Positions 48,301 to 56,431 are shown, counted from the stretch's first letter. The stretch is 64,000 bases of DNA from Paenibacillus pinisoli (GCF_003605435.1 NZ_QXQB01000002.1:248001-312000); one strand, 5' to 3'. The notes: generated by a model from the sequence alone, not told the origin. Program-made: numbers and translations.

Positions 48301-49856
48301 CCGATGACGACAATCGCCACGTCATGGCCTGTCGCTCCGCGTCCGTGCTTGTTGTAAGTCACCGTCTTCGAGGTGCCGGCAGCGGCATCCCGAATGCCCT
48401 TCAAGATGGTCGTGCCTTCCGTAATTTTGCCCGATGCGCCCTGCCATGTAATCGACCAGCCGCCGGACTGAATGCCAATGTCATCTGCGCTTTTGCCTGC
48501 TACATACAGCTTGTTCATCTTCGGCAGCTGCGCCAGGATCGGCGTTCCATTCACCTTATCGTTCTTCAGCAGAACAAGCGATTCCGCGACAGCTTGGCGG
48601 GCGATATTCCGATGCGCCGCTGCGCCTGCGCTGCCTGCCAGATCCTTGTCCGCCTTCGGATATTCGAACAGACCTGAAGCGATCTTGACCTTCAGAATGC
48701 GGAGAACGGCATCATCCAGCCTTTCCTGCGTGATAGCGCCTTCATTCACAAGCGCGATCAAATGGTTCAGCGCATTCTTCCAGTCCCCCGTCAGCATGAA
48801 CATATCGACGCCTGCATTGACGGAGACGCGAACCTGATTTTTGAGACCGCTTACAGCATTGCCGTTCTGATCTCTATTGATTTGCTGAATAGCGTTGTAA
48901 TCGGAAATGACGAATCCTTTGAAGCCCAGCTCGCCCTTCAGCACATCCGTCAGCAACCGCTTGTTGGCATGCATTTTCAGCCCTGCGATGCTGTGGTAGG
49001 AAGCCATAACCGTCTGAACGCCGGCCGCAATCGCTTCTTCGTACATTTTCAGGTCATGGGCCAAAATTTGTTCTTCCGTATACTTCGTTGTGTCGCCCTG
49101 GTTCTTGCCGTTATCGGTGAAGCCCTCGCCGATAAAATGCTTTGCTGTGCCTACGGCTCTAAGAGGATTCCGCCTCTCGGCGTCCGTCTTGCCCTGAAGC
49201 CCTTCAATAAACGCCGCGCCAAGCGCGCCCGTTCTATCCGGGTCCGAGCTAAAGCCTTCATACGTTCTGCCCCATCGAATATCCTGCGGAGCTGCGATCG
49301 TCGGCGCAAAATCCCAGTTCGTGCCTGTCGCGCGCATCTCCTTCGCCGTAGCTTGTCCGATTTGTCTCATCAATGCGGCATTGTTGGCCGCTCCAAGACC
49401 AATGTTATGAGGGAACAGCGTTGCGCCCAGCACATTGTTATGGCCGTGAACGGCATCCACGCCGTACAATAACGGAATGCCTAGCCTGGTCGACAGCGCG
49501 CCGTCCTGGAAGCTGTCTGTCAGCTCGCGCCACTTCGTCTCCGTGCTGTCCGCTTGTCTATTGTTCGGGAATGATCCGCCGCCGCTAAGCACCGAACCGA
49601 TAAAATATTGCTTAACCTCTTGTGGAGTAATATTCGACTTCTCCGGCTGGATCATCTGTCCCGCCTTTTCTTCAAGTGTCATCCTGCCGAGCAGATCCGC
49701 AGCTCTCTCATCCGCGCTTTTCGCCGGATTCAGATAGACGGGCAGACTTCCTGCCGCAGCCGCTTCCGCAGATGGTGCTCCTGCGGCGGTGAACAGCCCC
49801 GTTACCAGCGTGAACGCCAGAAAGGATGACAGCAGTCTCTTAACCTTTCTTCCCAT
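42378..49856 (-). CDS. Giant SLH-anchored GH3-CBM6-GH30 multimodular glycosidase
   Basis: 2492 residues from the ATG at 49856, which has GAGGAGGG nine bases upstream (an in-frame TTG six codons earlier overlaps that site). Approximate modules: signal peptide 1-34; GH3 45-640 with nucleophile D319 in FVISDYN; CBM6 657-785; GH30 815-1273 with acid/base E1028 in LQNEPLLE and nucleophile E1129 in VYLTERAVW; two CBM-like sandwiches about 1285-1515; Ig/X2-like domains about 1525-1725; CBM-like 1730-1852; CBM6 1863-1988; chitobiase-C-like domain 2000-2078; a linker and a domain of unknown function often placed before SLH repeats; three SLH domains 2309-2492. It should sit on the S-layer and degrade an insoluble glucan. 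GH30 members include beta-1,6-glucanases and GH3 includes beta-glucosidases, so fungal-wall beta-glucan is a plausible substrate; xylan or glucosylceramide activity is not excluded. Confidence 0.93.
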   Translation of the reverse strand: MGRKVKRLLSSFLAFTLVTGLFTAAGAPSAEAAAAGSLPVYLNPAKSADERAADLLGRMTLEEKAGQMIQPEKSNITPQEVKQYFIGSVLSGGGSFPNNRQADSTETKWRELTDSFQDGALSTRLGIPLLYGVDAVHGHNNVLGATLFPHNIGLGAANNAALMRQIGQATAKEMRATGTNWDFAPTIAAPQDIRWGRTYEGFSSDPDRTGALGAAFIEGLQGKTDAERRNPLRAVGTAKHFIGEGFTDNGKNQGDTTKYTEEQILAHDLKMYEEAIAAGVQTVMASYHSIAGLKMHANKRLLTDVLKGELGFKGFVISDYNAIQQINRDQNGNAVSGLKNQVRVSVNAGVDMFMLTGDWKNALNHLIALVNEGAITQERLDDAVLRILKVKIASGLFEYPKADKDLAGSAGAAAHRNIARQAVAESLVLLKNDKVNGTPILAQLPKMNKLYVAGKSADDIGIQSGGWSITWQGASGKITEGTTILKGIRDAAAGTSKTVTYNKHGRGATGHDVAIVVIGETPYAESDGDRTSLDLDEVDRETLRNIRESDPNIPIVVVLVSGRPMTISGQLGDWQGLVAAWLPGTEGRGVADVLLGSKDFKGTNPIEWPFYVSANYPLTAGSDNLLFDVGYGLKRAEETPELPEAPALPQPHAESIPGKIEAEAFSAKSNGLNTETTQDEGGGLNVGWTSAGAWLDYRVNVEEPGTYKAAFRYAGNGGATGIRVKRADGATAGTLSVGSTGGWQNWVTAEVQDIVLPKGGVQTLRLEFVAGDINFNWVEFTRTGDVPAGGDGGGTGPGPIDNEGTGDVIIAGGVESWISSERDAADRKWYYSDRYQPGDKKLEPGANLDLRLPDGGDVTAITLNPDKTYQSMMGIGSSMEESTIYNLMKMSQGKQDELLRKLVHPEDGIGMSLIRLTIGTSDFTAQKFYSYNDMPPGQTDEKLEHFSIQKDIDLGIIPTVKKIQQINPDMKFFASPWSPPGWMKTTDSMIRGQVKEEYLPLVAKYYEKFLEAYADHGIYFEGMTLQNEPLLEIDYPSTAMSWQQTSRLAKLLRERLDANSNPRIQSVKLWMFDHNPGDTMAFPALVLGDELEGAYDAVEGTAFHDYGGELSMMSVLQEMFPEKSVYLTERAVWGTTGADRIAQYFRNYARSYNSWVTMLDSDIATHQWVGIPDPTPVIQDSSNPDNYWILPEYYLMGHYTKFVKPGYVRIDSNYGSASTVTNVAFASPDGKEIVTVVINRTADPQPFKILVDGLQINATLPAKSVATYRFDRAQALQPKAEVAASAFASAEGQYAVQGDAVGGFSETDQAAFRYVTEVKEGGTYYADIEYSGSPQEAELQIGTGEAIALVQDTGGNSAKVRSLISLQAGKQLLTLNAGGSGYTIRSIALSAADSGVTALPGLVEGSRYSIAYGVVTQGNSLTGADQGDWVEYTVLASGAGDYRVTYQYAAPAAGGEVKVTVNDEEQSVVPLPGTTGAFGRASGTLSLGDGINKIRLDVAGTVSRLDFIAIGAALVPEQQPIVEGSEAGAQITVHLLNGSFAADLNKDNWSIIGLDGITVASVERTDDSTAVVTLAGAAVEDYDSDRTALLSAVSDEADGAAGGTLTASILFTAVNDPESISVSPAQVGYSADGKEIVVTITGGKLLADHADAITLSGPAVDRGGVSLASAEWVSATQVKLKLAWNGTTYYDDLLLNVHVPVTAYGDSAGGSELTAHTVLEGTVNVSEPIGLLDLNALDRFHSMKGLTVSGSGATSRLTGIDAGDYAEYLVDVPESGKYMAILTVTSNSQAYNGIVWQTSGGADKTAMTVPNLYNQVVQMRTELQLSKGEQRIRLAAGAGSYELRGIKFEKLAVPATGAGNGTLKVEAETYTKASSAAVQTNNAGAANEFRNIGFTVAGGHVDYTVHVTEGGYYKVVYRYGTPQSGVRMTIGNESGASYGTVPMGATGGWDSYQEVSHVVQLPAGVQTLRLNFGGEGANLDWFSLEPSEPVQESGGGTVALPKASLKVGAYNGSRSVTLSSATEGAAIYYTLDGSVPSKGNGEKYSRAIVMNELAVIRAIAVKDGMQDSFIAPFTYQISPGTGTGGGEVITPPVTEEPEVVDGKEITAPAPVVDEATGIATTEITAAALEDALSGGTSGTVQRITIRVPVADGAKGYEVVLPKDSISHSGLDYYLVIVTPTGTIEVPSHMVSQSAAAEAKKLSIIIREADRTNLSDELKAQIGTRPVVELHLAIDGVPVPWSNPDAPVHVSVPYQPAEQESGNTEWLTVRYIDNDGAAHAVPSGQYRSASKAVIFTTSHFSSFAVVYVEKSFGDLGRYAWAKHEIEVMAAKGVINGISEQAYAPERQVKRADFLLLLARALGWEAKANVEGMLGFSDVAEGDYYYDAVLAARALGIVTGRADGTFDPGASITRQEMMAMTARALAVSGKPLKGGDASLLGGFSDLGKLASYAKESASLLLANDIVKGSDGKLNPLGHTTRAEAAVIVYRIYNK

Positions 49857-50012
49857 TGCAAAAACCCTCCTCAACCCTTGTAGGTTTTCCCTAGCTTGTC
49901 CGATTGCAGATGGGCAAGGACAAAATTTCGGGATTCTCTACAAGTATAAAATTGAAAGGAGGGTGTTTACAGGCTTCATTTTTATGATGACCTGTACCAT
50001 TTTTGCGAAATG

Positions 50013-50603
50013 CTAGCCATTCGAATTTTGGAACGCCTGATTATAGCATCTGCGGCAGACCGGCTTGTAATCCTCGTTGCCGCCGATCTGAATCTGCTCG
50101 CCGGAATTGACCGCCTGTCCGTCACGGAACCGTATGACCATCGTCGCCTTGCGGTCGCAATACCAGCAGATCGTTTTGATCTCTTCGATTTTGTCCGCAT
50201 GCACCAGCAGATTATAGCTGCCTTCGAACAGCTGATTCCGAAAGTCGTTCTTGAGGCCAAATGCCATAACCGGAATATTCAGCTCGTCAACGACGCGCGT
50301 TAATTCCAAGATATGATGCCTCATCAGAAATTGCGCTTCATCGATCAGTACACAGTAGATGCGCCCGGAGGCGGCAACCTGCTCCTTCACATTGTCGAAT
50401 AGATTGGTCGATTCCTCTACCGGAATCGCCTCTCGCTCGAAGCCGACCCGCGAGCCGACGCGATAGACGCTTTCTCTGGCGCCGACAGCGGGCGAATAGA
50501 TGAGCACCGGCTTGCCTTGCTCCTCGTAGTTATGCGCTACTTTAATGATCTCGAACGATTTGCCGCTGTTCATCGTCCCGTATTTGTAATACAACTGTGC
50601 CAA
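50013..50603 (-). CDS. tdk: Thymidine kinase
   Basis: A 196-residue cytoplasmic type II thymidine kinase of the nucleotide salvage pathway. P-loop GTMNSGKS, Walker B-like LIDEAQFL, and the zinc site CWYC...CRRC in the C-terminal part. The start is TTG with GGAGGAG upstream. The 156 bases between this gene and the giant glycosidase hold the latter's promoter and leader. Confidence 0.96.
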   Translation of the reverse strand: MAQLYYKYGTMNSGKSFEIIKVAHNYEEQGKPVLIYSPAVGARESVYRVGSRVGFEREAIPVEESTNLFDNVKEQVAASGRIYCVLIDEAQFLMRHHILELTRVVDELNIPVMAFGLKNDFRNQLFEGSYNLLVHADKIEEIKTICWYCDRKATMVIRFRDGQAVNSGEQIQIGGNEDYKPVCRRCYNQAFQNSNG

Positions 50604-50639
50604 CCCGAATCTCCTCCACTAACCATCAAGTGGATTCCA

Positions 50640-51422
50640 TTATACCGCTTTAACCGATTCATTGTCTTTGTTTTTGGACAAAAACCAGCCCAGCGCCGCA
50701 ATAAGAATCAGTACTGCGTAGAACGTCAGCTTCCAGCCTGTCGATTCCGCAAAGTCATGCGAGATGACATGGATGGACGGATGCGCGAGCGTGTGAACCG
50801 CCAGCTTGACGCCGACCCAGCCGACGATGCAGAATGCCGCAATCTCAAGCCCAGGTCTGCTTTCCAGCAGCTTAACGAACAAGGTTGCCGCGAAACGCAT
50901 AATGAGCAGACCGATAAAGCCGCCAAGGAAGATAACGATGAAATGTCCGCCGTCCATGCCGCCGATCTTAGGCAGGTTCGTGGTAGGCAGCGCAACGGCC
51001 AGCGCTACAGCCGCCAGAATGGAGTCTATTGCGAATGCAATGTCGGCAACCTCGACTTTGAAAACAGTCATCCAGAAGCCGCTCTTCTTCGCTTCCTTGC
51101 CCGCGCTCTTGTCCGCGGAATCCTCGCCCTTCTTGACAATAAGCTTTCGGAAAATATGATTGAGTGCAATAAACAGCAGATAGAGCGCGCCGATCGCTTG
51201 CACTTGCCATACATCAACGAGGAACGATATGGCGAATAACGAAGCGAATCGGAATACAAATGCGCCCGCAAGTCCATAGAATAGAGCTTTCTTCCGCTCC
51301 TTCTCCGGCAAGTGCTTCACCATAATCGCCAGCACCAGCGCATTATCCGCTGCAAGCAAGCCTTCCAGCGCGATGAGTACCAATAGCACCCATCCATACT
51401 CCAACAATAATCCAAAATCCAT
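50640..51422 (-). CDS. TerC family membrane protein (probable metal exporter)
   Basis: A 260-residue integral membrane protein of the TerC/YceF family with the signature LEGLLAADNALVLAIMVKHLP and the later FAIDSILAAVAL carrying the conserved Asp residues. Family members export manganese, supporting metal supply to secreted proteins. The ATG at 51422 has AGGAGG seven bases upstream and is preferred to the ATG at 51428, which is too close to it. A manganese-type riboswitch with terminator lies directly upstream. Confidence 0.93.
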   Translation of the reverse strand: MDFGLLLEYGWVLLVLIALEGLLAADNALVLAIMVKHLPEKERKKALFYGLAGAFVFRFASLFAISFLVDVWQVQAIGALYLLFIALNHIFRKLIVKKGEDSADKSAGKEAKKSGFWMTVFKVEVADIAFAIDSILAAVALAVALPTTNLPKIGGMDGGHFIVIFLGGFIGLLIMRFAATLFVKLLESRPGLEIAAFCIVGWVGVKLAVHTLAHPSIHVISHDFAESTGWKLTFYAVLILIAALGWFLSKNKDNESVKAV

Positions 51423-51474
51423 TACCATTCCTCCTACAATTAGTTATTCCCAAACCTCACGAGTCCATGAACAC

Positions 51475-51612
51475 AAAAAGACCTTTGCCTAAGTGTAAAT
51501 AAACACTAGACAAAGGTCTCGCAAACAGCGCGTGCTAGATGCGCTGCCAATAAAGCCGGAGAAGGTTATTCTCGTCATGACGACTTTACTGTATGAGCTA
51601 CTCCCCTTTGGA
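51475..51612 (-). ncRNA. yybP-ykoY (manganese) riboswitch with terminator
   Basis: On the minus strand the leader opens AAAGGGGAGTAGC, continues with CAGTAAAGTCGTCA and CCGGCTTTATTGGCAGCG, and closes with GCGAGACCTTT, whose AAAGG/CCTTT ends form the closing helix. This is the yybP-ykoY consensus arrangement. The 3' strand AGACCTTTG also begins a terminator stem (partner CAAAGGTCT, then T5; 51475-51518). Closing-helix formation therefore competes with the terminator, so manganese binding should switch transcription of the TerC gene on. Confidence 0.88.
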
Positions 51613-51782
51613 GTATATAATTCATGGATATTCGGTTTACATGTGATCTATACGGGACAGCGTTTCAAAAGGTTCCACTTTTTTTTCGAAAAAAAATGAA
51701 AAAACTTTTATCGCCAAATAGAATGAATAAAATCCGCTATCCTCGGATTACTTATGAATTCTATTGTGGTGAGAAATTTGTT

Positions 51783-52139
51783 ATGATGGGAAAACATGAA
51801 TCGCTGACCGGAAAGGAGCCTGATGAATTGCCACTCCAAGAGCTTGCCGAAAAGGATCTTCTTCAACTGAATGGGGCCGATATCGCACGGGCGGCTATCC
51901 TGTTCACTACACCGATGTGCGGCACCTGCAAGGTGGCGGAACGGATGCTGGAAATCGCCGAAGCGGCCGGCATCGATTATCCGCTGTATAAAACGAATAT
52001 CAACTTCACTCCCCGCCTGAGAGAGGAATGGCGGATCGGAAGCGTTCCGTGCCTGATCGTGCTGCGCAACGGAGAGCTGGTTAGACAGGAATATGCTATG
52101 CGCTCTGTAGACCATTTATACCGGCTGTTGAAAGATTAG
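51783..52139 (+). CDS. Thioredoxin-fold protein
   Basis: A 118-residue thioredoxin-like protein with the redox motif CGTC in FTTPMCGTCKVAERML and the cis-Pro in GSVPCLIVLRNGE. No signal peptide, so cytoplasmic. The start is not certain: paired ATGs at 51783/51786 follow GGTGAG by about nine bases, while the open frame reaches back to 51624 through a low-complexity Lys/Phe-rich stretch judged non-coding. Probably a small disulfide reductase of the YtpP type. Confidence 0.85.
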   Translation: MMGKHESLTGKEPDELPLQELAEKDLLQLNGADIARAAILFTTPMCGTCKVAERMLEIAEAAGIDYPLYKTNINFTPRLREEWRIGSVPCLIVLRNGELVRQEYAMRSVDHLYRLLKD

Positions 52140-52161
52140 CGAGGTCGCCGTACGGCGCTAG

Positions 52162-53994
52162 TTATTGGTCCAAATGCTCTAATTCCAGCTTAACGCTGCG
52201 AATTTCCTGCATCAGACTGCGGTCCTCCTCTTCCGACTGAAGCCGCTCCATTCCCATAAGCTGCGCAAGCCGAAGCTTCAGCCTGTCACGCTCGTACTCC
52301 CTCTGCAATTGCTCGGCTGACATGGCTCTAACCCGCTGGCTGGCCTCATATTCTTCAAAAGTGCCATCGAATACTAGAGGCTGGTCGCCTCCCTCCATTA
52401 CTACAAGCGATGTTGCCAGCTTCTTCGTCAGATACCGGTCGTGCGTAACCAGCAGCACGGTACCCTGATATTGCCCCAGCGCTTCCTCCACCCGTTCTCT
52501 TGTATCAATGTCCAAGTAGTTAGTGGGCTCATCCAGCACTAGCAAATTGCATTTGCCGAAAAACAATCTTAGAAAAGCAACACGGCATTTCTCGCCCATG
52601 CTCAAATCGCCAATTCGCTTGAATACTTCCTCCTTGCGGAACAGAAAGCAGGCCAATATCGTGCGCGCATGAGACTGGGTCATGCCTGGCAGCTCCAGCA
52701 GACTGTCGAGCAAAGTTGTATCGGTATCCAACCGGCCAAGCTCCTGCTCAAAATAGCCGATCTGTGCGTGCGGATGGCGGATGACCGTACCTTCCGAAGG
52801 ATTCAGGCTGCCGATCGCCAGCTTGGCAAGCGTTGACTTGCCTGCTCCATTGGGGCCGATGACTGCGATTCGCTCGCCTCTGCCCACATTGAGGTTGAAC
52901 TGCTTGAGAAGAGCTTCGTGTCCCTCGTAAGCGAAGCTGACTCCTTCCATACGGATAAGCTGTGCCGCTTCGAACGACTCTGCTTCCAGCCTCATGTGAA
53001 GCTGCGCGTCCTCGCGCGGCATCTTAACGCGTTCCGCCTCTAGACGCTGCAGCGCAGATTCCTTGGCATGCAGCCTGGAGACGTTCTTTTTGGATTTGGA
53101 GCGCAGGAAGTCGTTTTGCCCCGCCGCTTTGTGCGCTTGCTGGAACCACTGCGCATACATGCGGATGCTCTCCAGCAGCTTCTCCCGCTCCTGCTCCTGT
53201 TTCTTGTGCTTCGCTTCAAGCGTGCGCAGCTCTACATCCTTGGCCCTTCGATAATCCGAATAGCCGCCTTCATACCTCTTGGCGCCTTCTCTATTCAGTT
53301 CAATCACCGCAGTAGCAGTGCGATCTATAAACATCCGGTCATGCGATACATACACGATTGTTCCTTTGTAGGAGACGACCCATTCCTCCAGCCATAACAG
53401 CGAAGCTGAGTCCAGATGGTTGGTCGGCTCGTCGAGCAGCAGCAGCTTCGGCTCCTTTAGCAACAGCGCGGCAAGCTGCGCTTTCGTCTTCTGCCCGCCG
53501 CTGAGGCTTGCATACGGCTGTGTCCATAGCTCCGGTCCGAGCTGAAGCTGGCGAAGCGCCAGCTCCGCTCCTCGCTCCCACTCATAGCCGTCGCATGCCG
53601 TGTATCGCTCCAATAGCAAGCTATATGTTGCCAGCTCTTGCGTGTTCGACTCTTTGTCCGCTCCCATCCTGCGCATACAGTCTTCAAGCTCTTGCCTCAG
53701 CTTGTAACGCTCCGGATAGGAGCTAGAGAGCACCGTATCGAGCAGCGACTGATTATGCGGCTTCTCCGGTTGCTGATCCAGCCATCCCCATTGCTCTATT
53801 GGGAGCAGCCGTTGAATTTGCCCTTCGTCTAGAGCTGTTCGTCCTGTAATGCAATGCAATAATGTCGTCTTGCCTGCTCCGTTCCTGCCGAATAAGGCAA
53901 GGCGTTCTCCCTCTCGTATATCAAAGCTGACGTCCTTGAACAACGTCTCGCCGTCCCAATCCTTAGCTGCTTGCTGTATTTTTACCAATAGCAT
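52162..53994 (-). CDS. ABC-F family ATPase (ribosome protection type)
   Basis: A 610-residue cytoplasmic protein with two ABC ATPase domains and no membrane segments. First Walker A FGRNGAGKTTL with signature SLSGGQKTK and LLDEPTNHLD; second Walker A IGPNGAGKSTL with LSMGEKCR and VLDEPTNYLD. Between them lies a charged helical linker (AKHKKQEQEREKLL) as in ABC-F translation factors. The start at 53994 follows GGAGGG. ABC-F proteins free ribosomes from stalls or antibiotics (VmlR, Vga, Lsa). The terminator in its leader resembles the attenuation that controls antibiotic-inducible members, which favours a resistance role. Confidence 0.92.
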   Translation of the reverse strand: MLLVKIQQAAKDWDGETLFKDVSFDIREGERLALFGRNGAGKTTLLHCITGRTALDEGQIQRLLPIEQWGWLDQQPEKPHNQSLLDTVLSSSYPERYKLRQELEDCMRRMGADKESNTQELATYSLLLERYTACDGYEWERGAELALRQLQLGPELWTQPYASLSGGQKTKAQLAALLLKEPKLLLLDEPTNHLDSASLLWLEEWVVSYKGTIVYVSHDRMFIDRTATAVIELNREGAKRYEGGYSDYRRAKDVELRTLEAKHKKQEQEREKLLESIRMYAQWFQQAHKAAGQNDFLRSKSKKNVSRLHAKESALQRLEAERVKMPREDAQLHMRLEAESFEAAQLIRMEGVSFAYEGHEALLKQFNLNVGRGERIAVIGPNGAGKSTLAKLAIGSLNPSEGTVIRHPHAQIGYFEQELGRLDTDTTLLDSLLELPGMTQSHARTILACFLFRKEEVFKRIGDLSMGEKCRVAFLRLFFGKCNLLVLDEPTNYLDIDTRERVEEALGQYQGTVLLVTHDRYLTKKLATSLVVMEGGDQPLVFDGTFEEYEASQRVRAMSAEQLQREYERDRLKLRLAQLMGMERLQSEEEDRSLMQEIRSVKLELEHLDQ

Positions 53995-54021
53995 ATAGAC
54001 ATCCCTCCGCCTCTGCGAAAT

Positions 54022-54050
54022 AAAAAAACCGTGGCTCGCGGCACACGGTC
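54022..54050 (-). promoter_or_regulatory. Attenuator terminator in the ABC-F leader
   Basis: On the minus strand ACCGTG and CACGGT close a GC-rich loop and are followed by T6, 28 bases before the ABC-F start codon. Placed upstream of the gene, it should cut short transcription unless disrupted. Further upstream (54051-54300) are short candidate leader ORFs, for example a GTG after AGGGGAT encoding about ten residues (CHFGELRVR then stop), and AATAAAGC/GCTTTATT segments that can pair. This fits ribosome-mediated attenuation as known for vmlR. Confidence 0.6.
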
Positions 54051-54395
54051 TGAAATACGCGGGGGATATCAGGCTCGCACCAAACAAACGTGCCGTGCCT
54101 AGCTGCATCTAAGCAGCATAAATGGTCACGGATGCTTGAATAAAGCAGCCTATCTAACTCGCAGCTCCCCAAAATGACACACGTATCCCCTGACCGACTC
54201 CCGCTTTATTGTGCGAGCTAGCCGCTTGTTGCTTTCAACAAGTTGTTCCTCAGGTTATCACGTGTCATTAATTCATCGGCGGAGGTCCTCCTGCATTCGT
54301 TAGAATTAGGTTTCATTATATAAGGCAGCCGCGATAGAAGCAATGGGCGAGTTCTTTTTAAAATGAATGTTTGGATTCTGCGGTTAGTTATTGAC

Positions 54396-55240
54396 CGCCG
54401 GATTTGCTTCTGCAACGACGTCATGCACCGTTAGAACGCTCAATTCGCTGAATTTGCTTCTGCAACGACGCGACGCGTCGTTAGAGCGCTCAATACGCCG
54501 AATTAGCTCCTGTAACGACGCCACGCACCGTTAGATCGCTCAAATCGACGAATTTGCTTCTGCAACGACGTGACACACCGTTGTAGCGCTCAATTCACCG
54601 AATTTGCTTCTGCAACGACGCCACGCGTCGTTAGATCGCTCAATACGCCGAATTAGCTCCCGCAACGACACCACGCACCGTTAGATCGCTCATTTTACTA
54701 AATCAGCACCTGCAATGACGCCACGCGTCGTTAGATTGCTCAATACGCCGAATTAGTTCCTGTAACGACGCCACGCGTCGTTAGGTCGCTCAATACGCCG
54801 AATTAGCTCCTGTAACGACGCCTCGCACCGTTAGAGCGCTCATTTTACTAAATCAGCACCTGCAACGACGCCTCGTATCGTTAGAGCGCTCAATCCGCTG
54901 AATTTGCACCTGCAACGACGCCACGCGTCGTTAGAGCGCTCAATACGCCGAATTAGCTTCTGCAATGACGCCTCACACCGTTAGAGCGCTCAACCCGCTG
55001 AATTTGCACCTGCAACGACGCCATGCACCGTTAGAGCGCTCAATACGCCGAATTTGCACCTGCAACGACGCCTCGCACCGTTAGAGCGCTCAATCCGCTG
55101 AATTTGCACCTGCAACGACGCCACGCGTCGTTAGATCGCTCAATACGCCGAATTAGCTCCTGTAACGACGCCTCGCACCGTTAGAGCGCTCAATCCGCTG
55201 AATTTGCACCTGCAACGACGCCTCGCACTGTTAGATCACT
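54396..55240 (-). repeat. 50-bp-period tandem array 2 (17 units)
   Basis: The TTAG...CGCT or near-identical element recurs at 54431 and every 50 bases to 55231, seventeen times without a length change despite base differences. Many units hold AACGACGC-CAC-GCGTCGTT, a perfect eight-base inverted repeat. Read on the minus strand a unit matches the unit of the array at 57855 at roughly 39 of 50 positions. It lies between the leader of the ABC-F gene and the terminator of the glyoxalase gene. No coding potential. Confidence 0.92.
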
Positions 55241-55245
55241 CAATA

Positions 55246-55303
55246 AAGAAAAAGACGGCCCATTTTATCGGATCAGGTCGTTTAATCCTTGTAATGAGCC
55301 GTT
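55246..55303 (-). terminator. Terminator of the MarR-glyoxalase operon
   Basis: ACGGCTCATT and AATGGGCCGT (minus) pair with one wobble and lead into T5CT3. It lies about 140 bases after the dioxygenase stop; nothing else was seen in 55304-55441. Confidence 0.65.
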
Positions 55304-55441
55304 ATATTCTAAACGTATTTAAGTCGATTTACACAGTCTAATGAGCTTCCTAGTCTAAGACATGAATACACGTAAGCAGCCTATACTTCGCCCTATCCAG
55401 CCATCACCCAAAAGTAACGACTCTAGATAACGGCTCACTCC

Positions 55442-56431
55442 TTAATCTCTTGCCGTATCAATCGGCTTCAGTCCCGCCTCGATCCGCTCGCGATGCGGCT
55501 CCAGGAATGGCGGAAGCGATAACGATTCGCCCAGATGCTCCAGTTCTTCATCCGTGGCGAAGCCCGGACCGTCAGTGGCAAGCTCGAACAGGATGCCGTT
55601 CGGCTCGCGGAAGTAGAGCGACTGGAAGTAGAAGCGTTCCACAAAGCCGGAGTTGCCAATGCGAATCTTGTTCAAATGCTCCGTCCATTCGCGAAGCTCT
55701 TTCTCATCCGCTACACGGAATGCGACATGGTGGACGCCTCCGCTGCCCTGGCGCTCCCGAGGCAAATCCGTTCTGGTCTCCAAGTGAATCTCTGCGCCAG
55801 TGCCGCCTTCTCCAGTCTCATAAACAAGAATGTCCGGCTGCCCTTCCACAAGAGCCGGATAACGGCCTTTTCTGCGGAAACCGAGTACACTCGTCAAGAT
55901 CAGATCGGTCGGCTCCGGATTCGCGACAGTCAGATGAACAGGACCGAGACCGATAATCGCATTCTCCGCTGGCACCGGACTTCCTCCCCATGGCGTTCCT
56001 CCCGATACGCCGCTGTTCCGCTCATCCGAAACAAGAATGAAGCGTTGTCCCTCTTTATCCCGGAATGCAAGCGTGTGACGCCCTGCTCTCCCTACAATAT
56101 CGTCATGCTCGACGCTATACGAAGCCAGTCTATCCTTCCAGTAGTGAAGAGACTGATCGGAAGGAACACGAAGAGAAATAGCAGATATGCTGCTTACTCC
56201 TTCACGGTTCGGTCCCGCCATCGGTATTTCGAAGAAAGTTAGCTCCGTGCCCGGGCTCCCAGTCTCATCCCCGTAGAACAAATGATACATGGACGTATCG
56301 TCTTGGTTGACTGTCTTTTTCACCAATCTAAGCCCTAGCACTTCCGTATAAAATTTGTAGTTATCCGGCCCGCTTGCTGTAATCGCCGAGACATGATGAA
56401 TGCCTTTTAACACATTTCTTTGCTCTTGCAT
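55442..56431 (-). CDS. Ring-cleaving dioxygenase of the glyoxalase family (MhqA/MhqO/MhqE-like)
   Basis: A 329-residue cytoplasmic protein with two vicinal-oxygen-chelate halves. The first begins LKGIHHVSAITA and the second has GPVHLTVANPE, with a later GGVHHVAFRVADE, giving the His metal ligands, and a conserved Glu in NGILFELATDGPGF. Related Bacillus proteins (MhqA, MhqO, MhqE) are hydroquinone-linked dioxygenases induced by quinones and under MhqR. GGGAGG precedes the ATG. It follows the MarR gene by 13 bases, so both should respond to electrophile stress. Confidence 0.92.
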   Translation of the reverse strand: MQEQRNVLKGIHHVSAITASGPDNYKFYTEVLGLRLVKKTVNQDDTSMYHLFYGDETGSPGTELTFFEIPMAGPNREGVSSISAISLRVPSDQSLHYWKDRLASYSVEHDDIVGRAGRHTLAFRDKEGQRFILVSDERNSGVSGGTPWGGSPVPAENAIIGLGPVHLTVANPEPTDLILTSVLGFRRKGRYPALVEGQPDILVYETGEGGTGAEIHLETRTDLPRERQGSGGVHHVAFRVADEKELREWTEHLNKIRIGNSGFVERFYFQSLYFREPNGILFELATDGPGFATDEELEHLGESLSLPPFLEPHRERIEAGLKPIDTARD

